From: Symbiodinium natans
Taxonomy: Eukaryota > Sar > Dinophyceae > Suessiales > Symbiodiniaceae
Length of the DNA: 64,000 nucleotides
Direction: 5' to 3'
Assembly: GCA_905221605.1 (NCBI GenBank)
Contig: CAJNDS010002142.1
Location: 1 to 64,000 of the forward strand
Below are positions 41,501 through 50,500 of the stretch, one piece after another. The stretch's first letter is position 1; each line of letters starts with the position of its first letter. The notes under the pieces are model-generated. The model saw nothing but the letters and a program-made list of their open reading frames with translations, did not search any database and had not been told where the DNA came from. A program made the position numbers and the translations under genes.

Positions 41501-44500
41501 GCTTGGGCATCATGCCAGGGGCTTCGATTCCAGGGGTTTAGGGTTCAGGGGTTTAGGGTTTAGGGTTTAGGGTTTAGGGTTTAGGGTTTAGAGCTCTGGT
41601 GCCCTGAACTTTCGAGTCGGGCTTCATGTGGAGGTCGTGAGGGTTCAGGACTCAGAAGGGCTTGGTTTCTTGGAGGTTCATGGTAGAACCATATTAGGGC
41701 ACCATAACCCTAAACCCTAAACCCTAAACCCTAAACCCTAAACCCTAAACCTTAAACCCTAAACCTTAAACCCTAAACCCTAAAGGGGCTCTAGGACCGG
41801 GAGTAGGCCCTTATTCCCTTTTGTAGGGTAGGGTTTAGGGTCCCGTAGGATCCCCTTTGAAACCAAAAGGGGGCCCTTTTTTTACCTAGGGTACTCCTGG
41901 GTCTAGGGCTGATAAGTGTGTTATAATAAGTACAGTTATAGGCTTCAGGTTCAGGGTTTAGGGTTTAGGGCTTAGGGGACCCTGATTCCTAAACCCAAAA
42001 CCCTAAACCCTAAACCCTAAACCTAAACCTTTGCGCAATTCTTTTGGTGCTACGGTGCCTCTTTCGACCAAAGCAGCCGAGGCTCTCGTCGCTGCTTCCC
42101 CTGGGCAGTCCTGTCACGTGCTGAGCCGATAGTAGGGTTTAGGGTTTAGGGTTTAGGGTTTAGGGTTTAGGGGTGTAGGGTTTAGGGTTTAGGCTTTCGG
42201 GTAGCTTTTAGTGTGCTGGAGTATCAGGGGGGTTGGTGCTTCGGGCTTAGGGCTCAGGGCTTAGGCCTTAGTAGGGCAGAGGGTTGAGGGCTGAGGGGGC
42301 TCAGGGCTCAGGGCCCAGGGCCCGGGGCTCAGGGCTCAGGGCTGAGGGCTCAGGCCTTGGTGTTCAGGGTTTTGGGATAGAAGCCCAAAAGTCCGGCAAA
42401 CCCCATAAGCCCGAGACCCCAACCTCTGAAATCCTAGAATGCCGAGCCCTCTAAACCTCAAAGCCTAAACCCTAAACCCCAAACCCTAAACCCCAAACCC
42501 CAAACCCTAAACCCTAAACCCTAAACCCCAAACCCGCCCCAAAAAGAAGGCCACGGATGCCCATCCAGCGCTGGCCGTGTGGCGGCAGGCATGGAGCACC
42601 TTCGAGGATCCATGAGCTGCGCGGTCTGGGGGCTGGGACCCGGAATAGGGTTTGGGGTTTGGGGTTTAGGGTTTAGGGTTTAGGGTTTAGGGTTTAGGGT
42701 TTAGGGTTTAGGGTTTTGGTTCCCTTACAAGCCCCTTTAAGCCAAAATGGGCACCCTTTCCATTCCTAGGTTACTCTTGGTTCTTGGGGGTGCAGGGGTT
42801 TAGGCTTTAGAGTTTCAAGGGTTTAGGCTTCTAGAGGTTTGTGTAAGGGTTCAGTGCTTTCGGAGTGTAGGAGTTTTGGGGTTTAGGGTTTGAGGGGTTC
42901 AGGGGCTTAGGGCTTGAATCTTAAACCCTAAACATGGGAACCTGAGGGAAGTTTAGGGTTTTGGGGAAGCTTAGGGGAAGGTTTCGGGTAAAGGGGCTTA
43001 ACCCCCAAAGCTTGAAGCCCTAAACCCTAAACCCTTAACCCTGAACCCTAAACCCTGAACCCTAAACCCTTTGAAGGAGCCGAGGTCCAATAGTCGTTCC
43101 CTGACAGCCGAAATCCTAAACTCTTAGACCCCTTGTATCGACCCTGACAGATGCCCAACAACGAAACGCCCCATGCTCCCCTATCCCTAAACCCTAAACC
43201 CTAAACCCTAAACCCTAAACCCTAAACCCTAAACCCTAAACCCTAAACCCTAAACCCTAAGTCCGAAACCCTAAACCCCCCATACGCCGCAGGAAGTCCT
43301 CCTTCGCCATCCCGTGGACGCGGGCTCCGATCAGCCGCTCAAGGACGGGCGCCTCCCTGCAGGGGCTTTGTGGTTTGGGAGGCCATAAACTGGGTCCCTA
43401 AACCCTAAACCCTAAACCCTAAACCCTAAACCCTAAACCCTAAACCCTAAACCCTAGACCCTAGACCCTAGACCCTAGACCCTAAGCCCTTACATGCTTT
43501 AGCGCCGACTTGCTCAGAGCCCGCAGGACCGCCAGGATTTGGGGTTTAGCTGTAGGGCGTAGTGTGTAGGGTGTAGGACTGAGAGTTCAGGGTCACCCTA
43601 GAATTCCTTGGAGTTTCCTGGGTAGGCACAAGTCGGGTTATAATTCTGGCAACTCTACTTATAACTTATAGCTCAATTAAGGGTACTTTCAACCCCACTT
43701 TATAACCACTCATGAACATTCAAGTAGGGCTCACTAAGCCTTCAACCTCTGAACTCCCGGCCCCTCCCCTTGAGCGCGTAGGCCGCAGCTGAAGCGCTTG
43801 AGAAAGCCGGCATCCACGCGCCCGTGCTGCTTCCCCAGGCCCGGGCTTAGCTTCGGCTCGGCTTCAGGACACAGGGGCTTAGGGTTTCGGGTTTAGGGTC
43901 TAAAGGCCTTAAAAAACCCTAACGTCCGAGGTTTCGACTGAAACCCCTAAACCCCTAAGCCCCTAAGCCCCTAAGCCCCTAAACCCCTAAACCCCTAAAC
44001 CCCTAAACCCCTAAACCCCTAAACCCCTAAACCCCTAAACCCCTAAACCTCTAAACCCCTAAACCCCTTATAAACTCCTAAACCCCTAAACCCCTAAACC
44101 CCTAAACCGCTAAACCCCTAAACCCCTAAACCCCTAAACCCCTAAACCCCCAAACCCCTAAACCCTAAACCCGAAGTGGGCCTGTAGGTGCTCCAGCTCC
44201 TGACGCAGAGCGTCCGATCTCGCGAGGTCTCCGGAGTGCTGCTGCACGCTGCCCTGCTCAAGGGGTTTAGGGTTTAGGGTTTCGGGTTTAGGGTTTAGGA
44301 TTTAGGGTTTAGGGATTGGCTTGGAGTTTTGGGTTTGGGGCGGGATTTGATTTCTAGCATAGCAGAGAGCCTCATTCTGCTCCTGTGAGGGCTTTCTCAG
44401 ATTGAGTCTTGCGCCGCAGCCTAAACCCTAAACCCCTAAACCCTAAACCTTAAACCCCTAAACCCTAAACCCTAAACCCTAAACCCTAAACCCTAAACCC

Positions 44501-47500
44501 TAAATCCTCGTAGGCGGGCCTCTTACTGGTTTAAAGGGTTGTTAAGTACGGGCCCTCGGGTTGCCTAAGGGTTTAGGGTTTGGGGTTCAGGGTTTAGGGT
44601 TTAGGGGAGGGTATATGATGGGTATATAAGAGTCACCATTTAAGGGCCCATGCGAAGGGACCGTGGAACTACCCGACGACAGAGAATAGCGAAGGGAACT
44701 GGTTGTTCTTTAGTGGTGTTGATCTATCTATAGGAGTTTGCTATATGGTGGTCCCTTTTGGGGCTCCTACTCTAGCACAGAGCTTTATGGCACCCAGTGT
44801 GTGCTGCAGGTCTTTTAGGGATGTATTGCGGTTCAATCCCCAAGCCCTAACCCCAAAACCCAAACCCCGAGTCGAGACGTGCCCTCCATAACCAGAATCC
44901 TAAAGGGTTTAGGGTTTTGGGGTCTAGGGTTTTTGGGGTTGGGGTTTAGGCTTTTTGGGGGTTTAGGGTTTTGGGGTTGAGGTTTTTTGGGTTTAGGGTT
45001 TAGGGTTTAGGGGCCACCGCAACATCCCAGGTCTTGCGGCAGCTGGTGGTGTCGGTGCCGTGTCCACCTGTCCAAAGCTCAGTGCCTCCGCGGGTCTCCC
45101 CAAACCCTGTCTGAATCTGCACCTCAATGAAGCCCTGCAAGCCCGAAGCCCCAGCAATAGACCCCACATCCTAAATCGACCCCATAAACTAGGGTTTAGG
45201 GTTTAGGGTTTAGGGTTTAGGCTAGGGTGTATAGGGTGTAAGGCCTATACGCCAGTCCCGCCGCCCCTCAGTGGCCCCGGCCCTGAGGTCGACCCCAGCC
45301 AAGCAGCCCAGCTCTTTTGCGCGAGCATCACGGCTGCTGCCGAGGCAACAGCGGGGTTTAGGGGCTTAGGGGTTTAAGGTTTGGGGCTTTGGAGGTTTAG
45401 GGTGTAAATTCAGGGTTTAGGGCTTAGGGTTTTGGGAGTTTAGGGTTTCGGGGCTTAGGGCTGGGTTATATGGACGGCTGAAGGCTCCGAGGGGATTTTG
45501 CCAGGCGCCTTTGAGGCATTTCTTGGGTTCTAGAGGCTTTCCCAGACCTCGTTTTCCCACATAAACAGAAAAGGCTAACGGAGCCCCTGGGACAGAGGCG
45601 TGTTGGACTTGGCTTTCACGATGCCGACTCTCATCAAGGTTTGATGTCTGGCAAGCGGGCGGGCTGTTTGTGCGCATTTCAATGTCTTGGCGACTTTGCT
45701 TTGCGAAGTCTTGTACCCTACGTGGAGGATGCGCAGACTTTATTGGTAGGGGTACAAAGTTAGTACAAGGTAGAGTTTGAAGTGCCCTACAGGTTGGGCT
45801 GTCCTACTTAATCACCTTATTCAAAAACTACGTACTGAGCGCCCTGAGCAACCAAGTAAGGCAAACCCTGAAAGCAAAACATTCACACCGCAAGATCCAT
45901 GTCTGTCAAGATTTCAAACCTCTCTCACCCAAACCTTTAGGCCGGAGCGTCATCCCTGGGTGTAGTGTAGGGTTTAGGGTTTAGGGTTTAGGGTTTAGGG
46001 TTTAGGGTTTAGGGTTTAGGGTTTAGGGTTTAGGGTTTAGGGTTTAGGGTTTAGGGTTTAGGGTTGCGAGTCGTCGCACCATGGACAGAGCTCGCAGCCC
46101 CAGTGCTCGCCAGGCAGTGCTGCAGAACACTCAGGCGCCAGGGTGCCCTTCGATCCTGCAGCCTTTGGATCCCTTGAGCCCAAACCCAAAATGCCCTAAA
46201 GCTCCTAAACACTGAACCCTAAACCCTCAACTCTGAACCCTAAACCCTGAACCCTAAACCCTCGAACCCCCGACCCCCCGACCCCCCGAACCCTCGAACC
46301 CCCGAACCCTCGAACCCTCGAACCCTCGAACCCTCGAACCCTCGAACCCACAGCCTTCAAGTTCCTAAACCCTCAACCCCAGAACCTGAGAACCTTTAGG
46401 GCGATCACAGCCCCAAACGGAGGACCAAAAAATGAACCCTAAACCCTAACCCCTAAGCCCTAACCCCTAAGCCCTAACCCCTAAGCCCTAAACCCTAACC
46501 CCTAACCCCTAAGCCCTAAGCCCTAAGCCCTATATCTACCCCTAAAAAGTAGACGTCCCAAAACTTTCGCAGCCCTGGGGTCACAGCGGTTTTCCTTCGG
46601 TTGCTCATGACTGGTTCGGCTTCTGGGAACCTAGGGTTCAGGGTTTAGGGTTTAGGGTTTAGGGTTTAGGGTTGAGGGTTGAGGGTTGAGGGTTCAGGGT
46701 TCAGGGTTGAGGGTTGAGGGAATCGCCAAAACAATCCCTTTGCAACCCTACATAACCCTAGACATGGCACAGAAGTTCGATGTTTTTATATGGCCCCTCA
46801 AGGTTTCGGATTTCAAGGGGCGAAAGGAGGGACTCTTATGAAGGACCTTAGGGGGAGTAAACCCTAAACCCTAAACCTTAAACCCTAAACCCTAAACCCT
46901 AAACCCTAAACCCTAAACCCTAAACCCTAAACCGGGGTAATGCGCGAATCAGACTACGGGTCCCTCCTAGGGGTCCCTCCTTATGTCCCTCGTTGTGGGA
47001 AGGGCCCCTTCTACTTGGAGGTTCATGGTACATATTCAACAATTATAACTCTACTTACAACTGTACTTATAACCCACTTAAACAAGTACCATGAACCTCT
47101 AAGTAGGGGTCCCTCCTTATATCCCTTACGGGTTGAGGGTCCACCCACCTGTCAGTCCGTCTTGACGCAACCGGACGACCTGGCAGCTCTCTTCCTGCTA
47201 CTGGCAGATGCCGGAGCCTCTGGGGCTTTCGGGTTTCAGGTTTAGGGTTGAGGCTTTGGGTTTAGGGTTGCACCTACAGGTCCACTTAGGATTTCGGGTT
47301 TCTGGTTTATGGTTCAGGGGGGTGGTGCGCCAAACAAGGAGCCTGCCAGACTCGGGGCTGATGGGGCTGCAGCGGATGGCCTGGGTCTTTGAACACATTT
47401 TGCTTTATGCGAAAAATTGTGAAAACTTGTCTCCGGAAGTCCAGCAGGCCCCAGACCGCTGAAATGCCCAAACACCACAGAAATGGCTGCGCTCCTTTCT

Positions 47501-50500
47501 CTCTCCCCCCACCCCCTCCCCATCCCCCTCCTCCCCCCCCCCACCCCCCCTCCCTGGCTCCCCTCCTGGGGTGGGGGTGGGCGGGGGGGGGGGAACGCAC
47601 ATGCACAACCATTGTTTCTGGGTTCTTATTCTTGAAGAAGGCAAACCCTAGACCCTCAACCTTAAACCCTAAACCCTAAACCCTTAGCCCCATCAAATTA
47701 AGAGGTCCTGGGGCTTTTTCTAGGGAGCCCTAGTGCCCCCAGCCCCCAGGGCACCCAAGAAACGGAACCCGAGTTTTTTGGGTTTGGGGTTTTGTGGCTT
47801 TGGGGTTTACAGGGTTATGAGTTTAGGGTTTGCAGGGCTTACAGGGTTTAGGATTTACAGGGTTTAGGGTTTAGGGTTTGGGGTTTAGGGTTTAGGGTTA
47901 CCGGGTTTAGGGTTTAGGGTTTAGGGCCCTCATGCCCGAGATTTCATGTTTTGCGGGGGCGCCCCGAAGCCCCAAAGCCTAAACCCCAACACACTGAAAC
48001 CCCAGAGACTCCAATACACCGTCGTACTGGTACTTAAGGAATATTCCTTCAACCATATAGTTCAATTTAGGGGTAACCCTAAACCCTAAACCCTAACCCC
48101 TCAACCCTAAACCCATTGGAGTCCCTGAAATCACCAACCGTCTCAGGCTGTTCGGCCGTCCCAGCCGGGCACCGTCGGAAATGGGCCCTGTGAGGACAAG
48201 CTGGGACCTCAGGCAATATTAGGGTTTAGGGTTTATGTGTAAAGGGGCCTGAGTAATTAGAATAGGAGATTGTTATAGTAGAATTATAAATGGACCAGAA
48301 GGGAATACTATTAGTAATTATTCCGACCCCTATATTATGCCCTTGGAATGTTTGCCATGAAGATCTCACTCAATTCCTGTAGGCAAGAATGGGTTTTCCC
48401 CTTAGTCCCATTGTTTGAGGGGTAAGGTTCCCTGAGCAAGCCGGTTGATGCAACAAGGGACGCCCCTTCTGTTCCCCTTCTAAACCCTAAACCCTAAACC
48501 CTAAACCCTAAACCCTAAACCCTAAACCCTATACCCTAAACCCTAAACCCTAAGTGTAGGATGTCCCTTGTTGCCTCCCAGGCTGCGCCCGCTCATTATT
48601 TCACAGCGAGTTCTGGTGGGGCGCTGCCTCTCGCTCGTCATCCGGGCCTGTGTTGATCTTACCTAAACCCTAAACCCTAAACCCTAAACCCTAAACTCTA
48701 AACCCTAAACCCTAAACCCTAAACCCTAAACCCTAAACCCTCTGCCCGGCCAGAAGGGAAGGAATGGATGGCAATAGCACAGAAACTCCAATACCACTTA
48801 GTTGAGGAAGATTCCTTAAGACATAACAGGGTTCCTTGTATGGTTTGACTACTAATGGCTTAAGAACCCCGAAGACACAACAAGATTCTTCCTTACTAAG
48901 GGTGATACATGGATTGTTTTTATAGTTCTTTTGGGTTTCTTTTAAGCAAATTGTAGTTAATACTTCTTAGTTCAGGGATATTGGAGTCTCTGGGAGTCGT
49001 ACTTACAAACATACTCCATTCCTTCACCATGATCTAGGGCTTGAGGCTCAAATCTCCAGGTTCAGGGATGCAGGTTTTGTCCTTAACCCTAGACCCTAAA
49101 CCCTAAACCCTGAACCCTAGGGCCCCAAACCGTCCATGACCCTAAACCCTAAACCCTAAACCCTAGACCCTAGGCCCTAAACCCTAAACCCTAAACCCTA
49201 GGGTTTGGTTCTCCTAAATCCTAAGCCGCTTCACGTTGCAGGTGTCTGTGGCTTTGCCAGATTGCCGGTCTCAGCTTGCGTCCACACAGATGTCGCGCCC
49301 TCGGACTTGCCTTGGAGGTTTAGGGTTTAGGGTGTAGGGCTTATAGGGTTTATAGGATTTAGGGTTTAGGGTTTAGGGTAGTAAGTACCCTAAATAGGGC
49401 GATAAGCAGAACTAGTTACCATACTTATCACCCTACTTATAACTACCCCTGAGCCTCTAAGTAGGCCCCAAACTCCGCACCTCTCACGCAGGGGCTCAGA
49501 ACCTTAAACCCGAAAACTTGGTAGCTCTCTTTTTGCCATTTGTTGGGTTCTAGGGTTTAGGGTTTGGGGTTTAGGGTTTAGGGTTTAGGGTCCCTTGTCA
49601 AGTACCCAACCCCTACAACCTTGTTGTAATATGGCTCCTGGGCTACCAGGACAAGCTCAAACGTCCGTGAGCATAAGGCGAGTTTCAGGGGCTGACTTGA
49701 GAAAGGGTTTAGGGTTTAGGGTTTAGGGTTAGAACACAATGGGGAAATGGCTAGTGGAAAACGAGAAGTAAGCCGGTTCCTAATGTCAGGGAACCCAAGG
49801 AGGTAGATATTCGCACACCAGAGTAGGGAGCTTGGCTCGTGAATGCTTGGACCTGATGTGCTGAAAACGTAAACCCTAATCCCTAAACTCTATAAACCCT
49901 AATCCCTAAACCCTAAACCCAAACACTGCAGACTGTGATGGAGGGTTTCGGGGCCCAAGAAGTCCAAGCAATTGGTCCCGAGCCGAAACGCGGTATTCGG
50001 ATTGTAGGGTTCTAGGATTTTAGGGTTTAAGGGTTTTAGGTTTTAGGGTGTTCGGGTCTTCGGATTTCAGGGTTCTAGACTCTTAGGGTTTAAGAGTTTT
50101 AGGTTTTAGGGTGTTCAGGTTTTAGGAATTAAGGGTTTTAGGGTTTTAGGGTTTTTAGGGATGGGGTTTTCGCCTCATTTGCGGGATTGGCTCATCAGGG
50201 CGACATGGAGTGTAGGATCCCGTAGCGGCATTTGCAAGAATAGGGGCACGCCCACCCCGCCCCTAAATGTAACCCTAAACCCAAAACGCTAAACTCTAAA
50301 CCCTAAACTCTGACCCTTCTGATAGGAGCCCCCCCCCCCCCCCCCCCCCCCCCCAACCCTGTTTTCCTCCACTCCCAGAGCCCACCCGCCAGACCGGGCA
50401 GGATCCGTTTCGTGACACGGCTGATGAGCACCGAGGAAGCCGAGCCGATCCCTCAGACCTGCGTTTCGGGGTTTAGGGTTTTTCAGGTTTAGGGTTTAGG

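Larger units (their letters stand above)
38953..42034. other. Intronic interval, 3 kb
   Basis: TTTAGGG 38953-39008, 39376-39410, 39557-39640, 40358-40405, 41555-41592. CCCTAAA 39750-39945, 40080-40140, 41340-41405, 41705-41785. B element 40247-40346, D end 40147-40180, E element 41790-41906. Islands 39460-39555, 39955-40070 and 41430-41536 are GC-rich and could be exons but have no agreed frame. 39160-39370 and 40600-41160 are unique and unassigned. Confidence 0.45.
47225..48581. other. Importin intron, 1.36 kb
   Basis: Starts GCTTTCGGG; C-rich/G-rich hairpin 47503-47600; TTTAGGG variants 47760-47930; family C element 48004-48127 broken by CCCTAAA; island 48128-48215; inverted family I element 48240-48331; CCCTAAA 48481-48553. 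Ends TCCCAG. Confidence 0.55.

Noticed and set aside
47503-47600. C-rich/G-rich hairpin as a possible regulatory RNA
   Set aside because: Composition alone (C runs then G runs) explains the pairing; no conserved structure or second copy seen.
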